From SFTJ01 sp051871515 (GTDB lineage Bacteria; Bacteroidota; Bacteroidia; Bacteroidales; Muribaculaceae), in assembly GCA_051871515.1 (NCBI GenBank), contig JBJECY010000016.1:1-19382 (forward strand): a DNA stretch of 19,382 nucleotides, written 5' to 3'. Numbering within the stretch: the stretch's first letter is position 1; each line of letters begins with the position of its first letter. This document shows, in pieces, positions 1-7,845 of this stretch. A program made the position numbers and the translations under genes. Under the pieces are notes generated by a model. That model made no database searches. It was not told where the DNA came from and saw only the letters and a list, made by a program, of their open reading frames with translations.

Positions 1-1724
1 TTGAGGTGAACATTGTGCAGCCCAAGCGGTGGGACATCGAAAGCCCTAACCGCTATCTGGCTCAAACACAAGTGTTTGTTGACGGGAAACTCACCGACAC
101 CTACAACACCCCCTTTGGCGTTCGCACCATCGATTTTTCGGTGGCTAACGGATTCAGATTGAATGGTCGCCGCGTGCCCATTCGTGGCGTGTGTCTGCAT
201 CACGACCTCGGCTCGCTGGGCGCAGCTTTCAACAAGAGTGCTCTTGAGCGCCAATTGATAATTATGAAAGAAATGGGCTGCAACTCCATTCGCACATCAC
301 ACAATCCGCCGGCTCCCGAGCTGTTGGAACTGGCTGACAAGATGGGCTTTGTGGTGTGGGACGAGGCGTTCGACGCTTGGAGCGTGGGCAAGCGCAGAAA
401 AGACTACAACCAGCTCTATCGTGAATGGCATGAGAAAGACCTGCTTGCGCTGGTGTACCGCGACCGCAACCACCCCTCGGTGATAATATGGTCAATTGGT
501 AACGAGGTGCTTGAGCAACGCAACATTGAGATGACAAAGCATTTGGCCGACATTATGCGTAAAGCCGACCCCACTCGACCCATCTCAAACGGTTATAACG
601 ACCCCGACGGCGGTCGTGAAGTGGGTGCCGTGGCTGCCCTCGACATGATGGGCGTGAACTATTTCTTTGGCCGTCAGGCCGAATGGGATAAGGACCCGCG
701 TTATGCCCAAATGCCAACAATAGGCAGCGAAACATCGTCGTGCGTGTCGTCGCGTGGCGAATACTTCTTTGGCGAGGGTAAGGAAAAGGAATATCAGAAT
801 TGGCAGATAACGTCTTACGACAGTGCATCGCCAGGCTGGGGATGTGCCCCCGATGTGCAGTTCCGCACGTTGTATAACTATCCGCATCTGTTGGGCGAAT
901 ACGTTTGGACCGGCTTTGACTATCTTGGCGAACCAACGCCGTATAACTCCGATGCCACCAATCTGCTCAACTTCCGCAACGACCCAGCCAAGAAAAAGGA
1001 ACTCGAGGCTGCTTTGGAAGAAATCAGCAAAAAAAGTCCGCCATCGCGCAGCAGCTATTTCGGCATTGTTGATTTGGCTGGCTTCCCCAAGGACCGCTAT
1101 TATCTCTATCAGTCGCAATGGCGTCCTGACCTGCCCATGACTCACATCCTGCCGCATTGGAACTGGCCTGAGCGCGTTGGTGAGGTCACTCCGGTGCATG
1201 TATATACCTCGGGCGACGAGGCCGAGCTATTCCTCAACGGCAAGAGCCAGGGACGCAAGGTGAAGACACCGGGCAAAGACTATCGCCTGGTGTGGGACAA
1301 TGTGCGCTATCAGCCGGGCGTGCTCAAGGTGGTTTCTTACAAAAACGGCAAGAAATGGAGTGAGGCAGAGATGCGCACCACCGGCAAGGCTAAAAACATA
1401 GCGTTGAGCGCCGACCGCACCGAGGTTACCGCCGACGGCGAGGTGTTGGCTTTTGTTTCGCTCAGTATATGCGACAAGGCAGGTCGCGTGGTGCCTCGCA
1501 GCAATCAGCTGATACGTTTCTCGGTGGAAGGTGCCGGCGAGATTGTCTCAACCGACAATGGCAACGCCATCGACTTCACGCCGTTCCAGAGCCACGAGCG
1601 CAATGCCTACAACGGCCATGCGCTGGTGATTGTGAGGGCAAAGAAGGGCGAAACCGGCAAGATTGTGGTGAAGGCCGAGAGCGATGGCTTGAAAGCCGGC
1701 AGCATTGAGCTTGTGAGCAAATAA
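1..1724 (+). CDS. GH2 glycoside hydrolase (beta-galactosidase/beta-glucuronidase-like), 5' partial
   Basis: This is the C-terminal 573 or so residues of a GH2 enzyme. The frame is open to base 1, so the true start and the N-terminal sugar-binding domain lie outside the window. Residues are numbered from the GTG at base 6. The TIM barrel covers about 45-330. In it, SIGNE carries the likely acid/base Glu167 and the GSETSS segment carries the likely nucleophile Glu242, both at the places expected in GH2. The segment GEYVWTGFDYLGEP near the barrel end is also typical. A DUF4982-like beta domain follows at about 375-450, then an Ig-like C-terminal domain at about 460-572. This architecture is common in Bacteroidetes exo-beta-galactosidases and beta-glucuronidases, and the sequence does not decide the sugar. 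A hairpin terminator follows the stop codon, so the gene closes a transcript that starts upstream of the window. Family call is firm; specificity is open. Confidence 0.93.
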   Translation, partial: EVNIVQPKRWDIESPNRYLAQTQVFVDGKLTDTYNTPFGVRTIDFSVANGFRLNGRRVPIRGVCLHHDLGSLGAAFNKSALERQLIIMKEMGCNSIRTSHNPPAPELLELADKMGFVVWDEAFDAWSVGKRRKDYNQLYREWHEKDLLALVYRDRNHPSVIIWSIGNEVLEQRNIEMTKHLADIMRKADPTRPISNGYNDPDGGREVGAVAALDMMGVNYFFGRQAEWDKDPRYAQMPTIGSETSSCVSSRGEYFFGEGKEKEYQNWQITSYDSASPGWGCAPDVQFRTLYNYPHLLGEYVWTGFDYLGEPTPYNSDATNLLNFRNDPAKKKELEAALEEISKKSPPSRSSYFGIVDLAGFPKDRYYLYQSQWRPDLPMTHILPHWNWPERVGEVTPVHVYTSGDEAELFLNGKSQGRKVKTPGKDYRLVWDNVRYQPGVLKVVSYKNGKKWSEAEMRTTGKAKNIALSADRTEVTADGEVLAFVSLSICDKAGRVVPRSNQLIRFSVEGAGEIVSTDNGNAIDFTPFQSHERNAYNGHALVIVRAKKGETGKIVVKAESDGLKAGSIELVSK

Positions 1725-1769
1725 CACATACACTCTTAGCAGAAACAATAGTGTTTTTAATTTGATACG

Positions 1770-1809
1770 GAAAAAGGCTGATTTCCTGTTGTGGAAGTCG
1801 GCCTTTTTC
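1770..1809 (+). terminator. Hairpin terminator after the GH2 gene
   Basis: Arms 1770-1786 and 1793-1809 pair over 17 bp (two G-T wobbles) around a 6-nt loop. The right arm ends in GCCTTTTTC, so the T-run sits inside the stem. It lies 46 bp after the GH2 stop and separates that gene from the lipoprotein gene at 2048. Confidence 0.75.
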
Positions 1810-1964
1810 GGTTATACCCACCCCAGATACACCTGCTCTCAGCCATTATTGTAAAATTTTATAATGGCACAAGTTTCGCGAGTGATTTAAGCTGCAATGC
1901 CGGCGTGGTGCAGCCTATTGAAAAGCAAATTTTTTGGCGTGGTGCGGTAAAGTTTTTGTGCCTC

Positions 1965-1999
1965 TTTGGTGTGAATTTAGCTGTTTATAATTAATTTTG
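1965..1999 (+). promoter_or_regulatory. Candidate Bacteroidetes promoter for the 753-aa lipoprotein gene
   Basis: TAATTTTG at 1992-1999 matches the Bacteroidetes -7 consensus TAnnTTTG exactly. A TTTG at 1965-1968 could act as the -33 element, although the 23-bp gap is slightly longer than the usual 19-21. Transcription would start near 2006, giving a leader of about 42 nt, AT-rich and without a Shine-Dalgarno sequence. The terminator upstream supports a separate transcript. Confidence 0.5.
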
Positions 2000-2047
2000 C
2001 GCAAGCTAAACTAATTTATTAACTCATAAACACCAATTAAACCAATT

Positions 2048-4309
2048 ATGTTAAACCGATTGCTATCATTAATGGCGGGTGCGTTGCTACTGTGTGCGTG
2101 CTCGTCAAAGAATAGTTGGGATTTCTCGTCGGACTATTTTAAAATCACAGTTAACGACAAGGGTTACATCACCTCAATGCAAAACATCGCGGTGGAAGGC
2201 GGTATGGACTTCGCCGTGCCCGACAAACCTTCGCCCATCATGTCGCTCTACAACGATTCAACCAAAGAGTATTATTATCCTGTTAGCGCATCTTATTCGT
2301 GGATGGGCAGTGCCCTCTCGGTGGAGTTTTCCAACGGTTCGGTGGCAAAAATCTGTATCAAGCCAAAAGATAAATACATCAAGATGACTCTTGAAGAACT
2401 GAGCAACCGCGACGGTGTTGACGACGTGCAATGGGGCCGTTATCAGACCTCAATCACCAACCTGTTTGGCGACATTATTGGCTGCGCGCGTGACACCAGC
2501 GCCACGGTGAACTATGCCATTGGTGTTCTCGCCCTCGACGATAACACCACCGGCGGCAGCTCGGACATTGAAGGCAGCGCCGGACCTAATCAATATGTGA
2601 TTCATAACCCCGACCCGAAAACCATCGTTATGCCCGATTCGCTGAAAGAGGGCACGGTGCTTCCGCTTGGCGGCGACGGCATCAGCGACGTGGCATTTTT
2701 TGCTTATAAGGAGCCGTACTTTCGCTTCACAAGCTCAAATGCCGCTATGGTCAACAGCGACGGTCAGGTGTACATACAATATCACTCACGCGACCGCTCT
2801 AAGCCGTTCCAAGTGTGCTATTCGCTTATGCCCAACAAGGAGCAAAACGAGCCTAACCACATCGACGTAGAGCCTATTCCGGGTGTTGACTACATTGGCT
2901 CATCAATTGCCCTTTGGGGTGGTCCCGATGATATCGCTCTGATGGATGTGATTCACAACGTGGTGCTTGAAGAGGGTTTGCCTCATCCCACAATCAACGG
3001 CAAGTGGGTGAAAGACCCAACCGCGTGCATCCCCGACGTGATTTGCTCGGGCAATCTCTATGACAGTATCCCCTCGTATGTTGAGCAGCTTGGCTTTAAG
3101 GCCATCAGCGCCTACGACTTGGGCTTTATCCGTCCTGACCGCAACAAGATGGGCTACATCGACGGTCGCGACTTCTCAAACAAACCGTTCCACCTGACCG
3201 GTGGCGACTTATCGACAAAAGATTTTGCCGGCAAACTGCTCAAAAAAGGTGTCTTGGTGGGCCGCGCCTGCATCACCAACGCAATGGCGCCCGGCACAAA
3301 GGACGCAAGCCCGGTGCCAACCGACAGCTTGTGCTATCAGCAGAAACGTGTGCTCATGAACAATCTCACTGCCAACGACACTATCATAGAGGTTGACGAC
3401 CCCACTTATCTTGAAGAAATTGCCAGCTGGGAGGGTCATTGCAAAAACCTGAACATGATAAAGATTGACAAGGAGCTGATTTACTATATGGGCGTTACCG
3501 ATAGTGTTCCTTATCGTCTGCTCAACGTGAAGCGCGGCTATTGGGGCACAACGCCGGTTTCGCACCTCAAAGGCGAAGACGTGCTAAAACTGCAAGTTAC
3601 GCTCAACTATGGCTATGAAGGATTGATTCCTAACATCGCTTTGCAAGATGAGATTGCCAAGCTCTATGCCGAGATTTGCGCCGTTAACGATATGCGCTAC
3701 TACGACTTCGACGGCTTTGAATTTTTGTGGAACAACGGCCACGGATATTACTCAACCAAGCGCTTCTTGCGCAAGATGATGGAGCATGCCAAGAGCTTAG
3801 GCGTTGACTACATACGCTTCACCGGCGCAGGCTTCAACGAAGGCTCATGGCACTACCAGAGCATCAACAACTCGGGCGGCGGCACTAACCTCTACGATAC
3901 CGAACTGCGTGTGTGGGGCAGCTCAACCAGCCAAGGCAAGGATGCACGCGACCAGGAGTATGCCAACTTCTTCCCCGTTTCGTTTGGCATGAACTTCCCC
4001 ATCAACGCCAATTCAAAGGTCGAGACCTATGAGCATATTCAAGCCGTGTCGGTGGGCTGGGGCGCCACCTATTCGCTCCGCATCAACCAAAACGATGTGG
4101 AGAACTGCCCGCAGAAGTATGCCATATTCCGCGCCATACGCACATGGGAAGATGCACGCCGCGCCGATGCATTCCCTGCCGAGCTCAAGAAGCAGCTGCG
4201 CAAGCCTGATTATGATTGGCACCTCGAAGCCAACCAAAAGGGCGGCTGGACTCTGCAACAAAGCAAAGACGGCAAGCTGATTAAGACGCATGAACTGATG
4301 CCGCGATAA
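2048..4309 (+). CDS. 753-aa lipoprotein, putative uncharacterised TIM-barrel glycoside hydrolase
   Basis: I do not recognise a named family. The N-terminus is a lipoprotein signal with cleavage before Cys18 (LLCAC), so the protein should be lipid-anchored; the residues after the Cys are SSKN, without the usual acidic surface-export signal. Residues about 25-275 look beta-rich, as in the N-terminal sandwich of many alpha-glycosidases. Residues about 285-750 show alternating strand/helix character suggesting a TIM barrel. A beta module at about 442-512 interrupts it, with the pattern TIIEVDD, MIKIDKELIYYMGV, LLNVKRGYWGTTPVSHLKGE seen as a small accessory module in phage and surface proteins. 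DFDGFE at 553-558 places two Asp and one Glu at a probable strand end, a typical position for glycosidase catalytic acids. The catalytic assignment is inference. It lies next to the GH2 gene and near the susC/D pair, which fits a role in glycan breakdown. Confidence 0.7.
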   Translation: MLNRLLSLMAGALLLCACSSKNSWDFSSDYFKITVNDKGYITSMQNIAVEGGMDFAVPDKPSPIMSLYNDSTKEYYYPVSASYSWMGSALSVEFSNGSVAKICIKPKDKYIKMTLEELSNRDGVDDVQWGRYQTSITNLFGDIIGCARDTSATVNYAIGVLALDDNTTGGSSDIEGSAGPNQYVIHNPDPKTIVMPDSLKEGTVLPLGGDGISDVAFFAYKEPYFRFTSSNAAMVNSDGQVYIQYHSRDRSKPFQVCYSLMPNKEQNEPNHIDVEPIPGVDYIGSSIALWGGPDDIALMDVIHNVVLEEGLPHPTINGKWVKDPTACIPDVICSGNLYDSIPSYVEQLGFKAISAYDLGFIRPDRNKMGYIDGRDFSNKPFHLTGGDLSTKDFAGKLLKKGVLVGRACITNAMAPGTKDASPVPTDSLCYQQKRVLMNNLTANDTIIEVDDPTYLEEIASWEGHCKNLNMIKIDKELIYYMGVTDSVPYRLLNVKRGYWGTTPVSHLKGEDVLKLQVTLNYGYEGLIPNIALQDEIAKLYAEICAVNDMRYYDFDGFEFLWNNGHGYYSTKRFLRKMMEHAKSLGVDYIRFTGAGFNEGSWHYQSINNSGGGTNLYDTELRVWGSSTSQGKDARDQEYANFFPVSFGMNFPINANSKVETYEHIQAVSVGWGATYSLRINQNDVENCPQKYAIFRAIRTWEDARRADAFPAELKKQLRKPDYDWHLEANQKGGWTLQQSKDGKLIKTHELMPR

Positions 4310-4333
4310 GCGACCGAAAAGGGGGTATAAACA

Positions 4334-4370
4334 ATTAGGGCACGCACTAAATTATGGTGCGTGCCCTAAT
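4334..4370. terminator. Bidirectional terminator between convergent genes
   Basis: Arms ATTAGGGCACGCAC (4334-4347) and GTGCGTGCCCTAAT (4357-4370) pair perfectly over 14 bp around a 9-nt loop. CATTTTTATG follows on the plus strand, and the other side read on the minus strand is moderately T-rich. It sits between the stop codons of the converging lipoprotein and peptidase genes and can serve both. Confidence 0.88.
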
Positions 4371-4397
4371 CATTTTTATGATGAGATGTGAAACTCG

Positions 4398-6854
4398 CTA
4401 TCGTTTAGGGATGTCAACCGATGTCTCACACTCGCCTTTCAGGTGTCGGCTGAAGAAGTCAACCAAGCGCCAATAGAAATACTCGTCCATGTCGCCAAAA
4501 CCGTGGCGTTGCTGAGGCAAATAGAGCATTTCAAAGCGTTTTCCGGCGCGAATGAGCGCGTCAACCACGCGAGTGGTGTTGGCAGGGTGCACGTTGTTGT
4601 CAATGTCGCCATGCACAAGCAGCAGGTTGCCTTTCAGGTTACGGGCAATCTCGGGGTTGGTTGAGATGTGGTAAACAAAAGTGGTGTCGCCATCGTCGGT
4701 GATTTTTTCTTTCACGCCGTGGTGCGTTTCGCTCCACCAGCGGTTGTAGATGTTGTTATCGTGGTTTCCGGCGCATGCAACGGCTGCCTTAAAGAAGTCG
4801 GGGTACATGCACATGGCAGCTGTGCTCATGAAACCGCCGCCCGAGTGTCCGTGAATACCCACGCGGTCAATGTCAATCCATTTATGGCGGTTGGCAAGCT
4901 GTTCAATGGCATATTTGTGGTCGGCGAGCGGATAGTCGCGCATGTTGCCATAACCATAGTTGTGATACCACTTTGAGCGGCTTGGGTGTCCGCCGCGTTG
5001 GCCCACCGAGATTACCACAAATCCGGCTTGTGCCAGACGGTCGGTGCGCACGGTCATGCGAGTGAACGGGTGATAAACCGCCTCAACTTGCGGACCCGGA
5101 TAAACATAGTCGATGATAGGATAGACCTTGGTGGTGTCCATGTCGAAAGGCTTGAACATCACGCCGTAGAGGTCGGTGATGCCGTCGGCTGCCTTCACCT
5201 TGAATGGCTCGGGGAATTGATAACCGTTGGCAAGCAGTTGCGAGAAGTCGCTCTCTTCAAGGGTCATGATGCGGTTGCCTTGGGTGTCGAGCAGGGCGGT
5301 GCACGGTATGGTGTTTACGCGTGAATAGTTGTCAACCACAAAGCGGTTGGCGTCGTCAACCTGCACTTCGTGGAAATAGTCGCCCGGGGTCACCATGCGC
5401 AGTCCGGTGCCGTTGAAGCTCACGCGGTAGAGGTGTTCGTAATAGGGGTTCTCGCCCTTTTGCATGCCGCAAGCGGTGAAATAGATGGTGCGAGTGGCGT
5501 CGTCAACAGCCACCACCTCCTCAACGTGCCATGGGCCGCGAGTGATGCGGTTGATGAGTTTGCCCTGATTATCGTAGAGATACAGGTGTGCCCAGCCGTC
5601 GCGCTCGCTCCAGTGGATGAGGTTGCGGCCCGAGTTTGCCGTGAAAAGCCCGTGCAGTTCCTGATAGGTGTTCATGCGTTCCTCAATGATGGGCACAATG
5701 GTGTCGGCTCCAACGGTGTAGCTGCACACGTCAATGCGGTGCAGGTCGCGGCTCGAGCGGCTCAGATAGAAGTGCGTGTCATCGCCCAGCCACACTGACG
5801 CCACGTCGTCTTTGCTCTTGTCTTTTTGCTTGATGGGTGCGTATTCCAGTCCCAGAGTCTGGTTCTTGAATTTTGCCGTGCCAATCTCTTTGCGTGAATT
5901 GTTGTTCATGTCAAAGATGTAGAGGTGTTCCACCGGAGCCTCTTTCTCGCCCGGCATCTGATATTTGTAGGTTTCAAGGGTGGGGCGAGGCGAAGCCATG
6001 GCGTTGATTACCCACAGCTCGCGCACTTGGCGGTTGTCGTCAATGCCTATGACAAAGTGGCGAGAGTCGGGCGACCACATTCCCCACACGCTGCGGCGCT
6101 TGCCGTTGCACAAGGTGTCGGTGTTGAGGGTTGAGTGTGGTATGCCGTAGCCAAAGTCTTTCATGCCGTCGGTGGTGAGCTGCACTTCAACAATGGTGCT
6201 GTCTTTGTCGTCTTTGAGAGCTTTCAGATAGTCATCGTAGCTCATGCGGTAGAGGTTCAGGTCTTTGGCATAGACCACGGTTTTCTTGTCGGGCGACACG
6301 TTGCCCCAGCGGTCGCTTGGGTCTTCCTCGTCCTTGTCTTTGAGGTGCGTGAGGCGTTGGGTGTTGAAGTCCCACTCAAAGAAGTAGATTTTCTTGCCCT
6401 GTTTTGGCTTCTTCTTGTCGCCGCCGTCATTCTTCTCGGCGTCGCCCTTCTTGGGCTGCTCCCAATCTTGCGACGATGTCACTTGGAAGGTGAAGGTGTG
6501 CCCGTCCTCGCCGGCTTTAAGCTTCTGTATTGGCAGATGCTTAGCCTCAAAGGGGTCTTTCATTATCAGGGTGAGCTGCGAAGCAAGCTCATCGCAGTCC
6601 CAGAGCGGAGTTTTTTGCTTAGTGGCTGGGTTCACCACCCACCACATGGTGCCGTTGCTGGTTTTGTAGCTGTACCAAAACATGCTGCCGTTCTGCATCC
6701 AGTTGGGCGTGATGCGCGTGCTGAATAGCATGGTGCTGAGCTTGCTGCTGGTGTATTTCTCGGCTTGCAGATAGCCCGGCAGGCGGTCGTTGGCATAGGT
6801 TGCAAGGGCACATATTGCCATTATGCAACCCAATGATATATGTTTAAGTCTCAT
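4398..6854 (-). CDS. Secreted S9 family peptidase (DPP-IV-like prolyl oligopeptidase family)
   Basis: A serine peptidase of 818 aa, the usual size for bacterial DPP-IV-type enzymes, which remove dipeptides from peptide N-termini. A Sec signal peptide (cleavage after TYA, about residue 21) directs it to the periplasm or outside. Residues about 100-560 form the beta-propeller and about 600-805 the alpha/beta-hydrolase domain. The triad is Ser671 in GHSGGG, Asp752 in the HGDIDNNVHP segment, and His784 in QQRHGFG. A Lys/Asp/Gly-rich insert lies at about 133-157 in the propeller and should be an exposed loop. I could not identify the paired Glu residues that bind the substrate N-terminus in true DPP-IV, so exact specificity is open. 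It is transcribed away from susC and converges with the lipoprotein gene. The ATG at 6854 is the only start that gives a complete signal peptide. Confidence 0.93.
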   Translation of the reverse strand: MRLKHISLGCIMAICALATYANDRLPGYLQAEKYTSSKLSTMLFSTRITPNWMQNGSMFWYSYKTSNGTMWWVVNPATKQKTPLWDCDELASQLTLIMKDPFEAKHLPIQKLKAGEDGHTFTFQVTSSQDWEQPKKGDAEKNDGGDKKKPKQGKKIYFFEWDFNTQRLTHLKDKDEEDPSDRWGNVSPDKKTVVYAKDLNLYRMSYDDYLKALKDDKDSTIVEVQLTTDGMKDFGYGIPHSTLNTDTLCNGKRRSVWGMWSPDSRHFVIGIDDNRQVRELWVINAMASPRPTLETYKYQMPGEKEAPVEHLYIFDMNNNSRKEIGTAKFKNQTLGLEYAPIKQKDKSKDDVASVWLGDDTHFYLSRSSRDLHRIDVCSYTVGADTIVPIIEERMNTYQELHGLFTANSGRNLIHWSERDGWAHLYLYDNQGKLINRITRGPWHVEEVVAVDDATRTIYFTACGMQKGENPYYEHLYRVSFNGTGLRMVTPGDYFHEVQVDDANRFVVDNYSRVNTIPCTALLDTQGNRIMTLEESDFSQLLANGYQFPEPFKVKAADGITDLYGVMFKPFDMDTTKVYPIIDYVYPGPQVEAVYHPFTRMTVRTDRLAQAGFVVISVGQRGGHPSRSKWYHNYGYGNMRDYPLADHKYAIEQLANRHKWIDIDRVGIHGHSGGGFMSTAAMCMYPDFFKAAVACAGNHDNNIYNRWWSETHHGVKEKITDDGDTTFVYHISTNPEIARNLKGNLLLVHGDIDNNVHPANTTRVVDALIRAGKRFEMLYLPQQRHGFGDMDEYFYWRLVDFFSRHLKGECETSVDIPKR

Positions 6855-6913
6855 GTTGGTTAGTTGTGATGATAATTAGGTAATGGTTATTCTTTTTTTT
6901 ACATTTTATTTTA

Positions 6914-6921
6914 CAAATATA
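6914..6921 (-). promoter_or_regulatory. Candidate -7 promoter box for the S9 peptidase gene
   Basis: On the minus strand this reads TATATTTG, an exact match to TAnnTTTG, about 60 bp before the peptidase ATG. No clear -33 TTG is seen at the standard spacing. The leader is very AT-rich and has no Shine-Dalgarno sequence. Confidence 0.5.
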
Positions 6922-7375
6922 GCAAATGTTATTGGTTTTGCCTAATAAATGTTGCAAAAACAGGCATTTTAGTGTGAATTTGTGGATTTTAGTTATGGGT
7001 GCTTGTTGTGAATTATGGCAAATTGTAACATCTTGGAAATTGATATGTTTTCCGTTGAATATCAGCGGTTTATGTGTTGGGGTTGATGGCGTTTATTTTG
7101 TAATTACTTACACAATCTTATTGTATTTTGGTCGGTGAGATGTGCCATATAAGTGCCTTAAAAAGGTTGTTTTGTCGATAAATTGCATTATCTTACTTTT
7201 TGTTTGCACAAAATGACGATTAGTTTGTTTCTGTGACAATGATTCTTCATCTTTGCAAAGAAATGTGAAAGAAGTCATGCTGCAAAGGCAGTTTGTTATA
7301 AATGTGAAAATTGAAACGTGCCCTCCCTTTTTTGGGGTGGTTTGATGGCATAAGAGCTTTGCCATAGCGGTTTTT

Positions 7376-7383
7376 TAATTTTG
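7376..7383 (+). promoter_or_regulatory. Candidate distal -7 box toward susC, overlapping an inverted repeat
   Basis: TAATTTTG matches TAnnTTTG exactly. It overlaps the left arm of the inverted repeat at 7379-7422, so a factor binding that repeat would compete with polymerase. No TTTG lies at the standard -33 spacing. If used, the susC leader would be about 455 nt long. Confidence 0.3.
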
Positions 7384-7422
7384 ACGTAGCCTCACCGGGC
7401 AGGCATCAGCCATACGTCAAAA
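7379..7422. repeat. Perfect 10-bp inverted repeat (possible operator or RNA stem)
   Basis: TTTTGACGTA (7379-7388) and TACGTCAAAA (7413-7422) are perfect inverted copies around a 24-nt GC-rich centre, which itself contains GCCT/AGGC. On the plus strand an A-run follows, and on the minus strand too, so it does not look like an intrinsic terminator in either direction. Confidence 0.55.
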
Positions 7423-7601
7423 AAAAGAATAGTTAACCGCCAATGTTGTTGAAGCGGCAGCAATTAGCTGCGTAGCATTTATTAATTGAGCAGCTGCAGT
7501 CTTGCGCATGACAATGCAAATTTTAAGAATAACATTTAAATTAAATAATAAAGCCCATGTAAAAAACTCGTAAGGTTTAAGTGTTAATTTTTAACCATAG
7601 T

Positions 7602-7609
7602 TAAGTTTG
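7602..7609 (+). promoter_or_regulatory. Candidate proximal -7 box for susC
   Basis: TAAGTTTG matches TAnnTTTG exactly, about 236 bp before the susC ATG. No standard -33 TTTG is evident, as is common for regulated Bacteroidetes promoters. Use of this box would give a leader of about 230 nt containing three AAATGTGA copies. Confidence 0.4.
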
Positions 7610-7845
7610 ATTCGTTGTTATGGACGTGTGGTTGGCGTTTGTGAAATGTGAAAAATGTGAAATGTAAATTAAACGCTCAACCACACTCCCGCAATGAAAG
7701 TTGTTAGCGGGAAAAAATATATGATACTTAATCATTACGTGAGAAATGTGACTTTTTTCAATGCTTACCTCAAAGCAGAACATAAATGAGTAAAAACAAT
7801 ACTTAGATAAATAATTTACCTACTAATCAAAAATTATGTAACATT

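Larger units (their letters stand above)
1725..2047. other. Intergenic region between GH2 and the 753-aa lipoprotein gene
   Basis: No convincing gene lies in these 323 bp. They hold the terminator at 1770-1809, an 8-bp inverted repeat (GCCATTAT/ATAATGGC, 1842-1849 and 1861-1868), a small hairpin (GCTGCA/TGCAGC, 1891-1896 and 1909-1914), a 10-bp direct repeat GGCGTGGTGC (1902-1911 and 1936-1945), and a -7-like promoter box at 1992-1999. The 67-codon reading frame over this stretch has low-complexity content and no family resemblance, so I do not call it a gene. Confidence 0.6.
7261..7751 (+). repeat. Five dispersed direct copies of AAATGTGA
   Basis: AAATGTGA occurs in the same orientation at 7261-7268, 7300-7307, 7644-7651, 7653-7660 and 7744-7751. 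The first four extend to AAATGTGAAA. The copies at 7644 and 7653 are 9 bp apart, close to one helical turn. The background is AT-rich, so some copies could be chance, but the sharing of the GTG core is striking. Confidence 0.45.
6855..7845. other. 991-bp divergent intergenic region (peptidase / susC)
   Basis: This is the longest gene-free stretch and is clearly AT-richer than the flanking genes. Short reading frames in it (6926-7138 +, 7108-7365 -, 7601-7783 -) have atypical composition and no recognisable family, so they are not called. It holds the peptidase promoter box, two -7-like boxes facing susC (7376-7383, 7602-7609), a perfect 10-bp inverted repeat (7379-7388/7413-7422), and five direct copies of AAATGTGA (7261, 7300, 7644, 7653, 7744). 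A small hairpin GCAGC/GCTGC lies near 7457-7471. I see no tRNA or known ncRNA. This is the most likely control region of the PUL. Confidence 0.6.

Noticed and set aside
5370..6728. Long plus-strand reading frames (142 and 197 codons) opposite the peptidase gene
   Set aside because: They are antisense shadows of a gene with intact catalytic motifs and a signal peptide, and their proteins are Val/Ala/His-rich with no family resemblance.
7108..7365. 85-codon minus-strand reading frame in the intergenic region
   Set aside because: Amino-acid content is Thr/Phe/Lys/Cys-rich without pattern, there is no recognisable domain, and the underlying DNA shows the AT-rich intergenic composition.
7379..7422. 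Intrinsic terminator or invertible promoter element
   Set aside because: No T-run follows the stem on either strand, and the 24-bp centre is too short to carry an invertible promoter; no site-specific recombinase gene is nearby.
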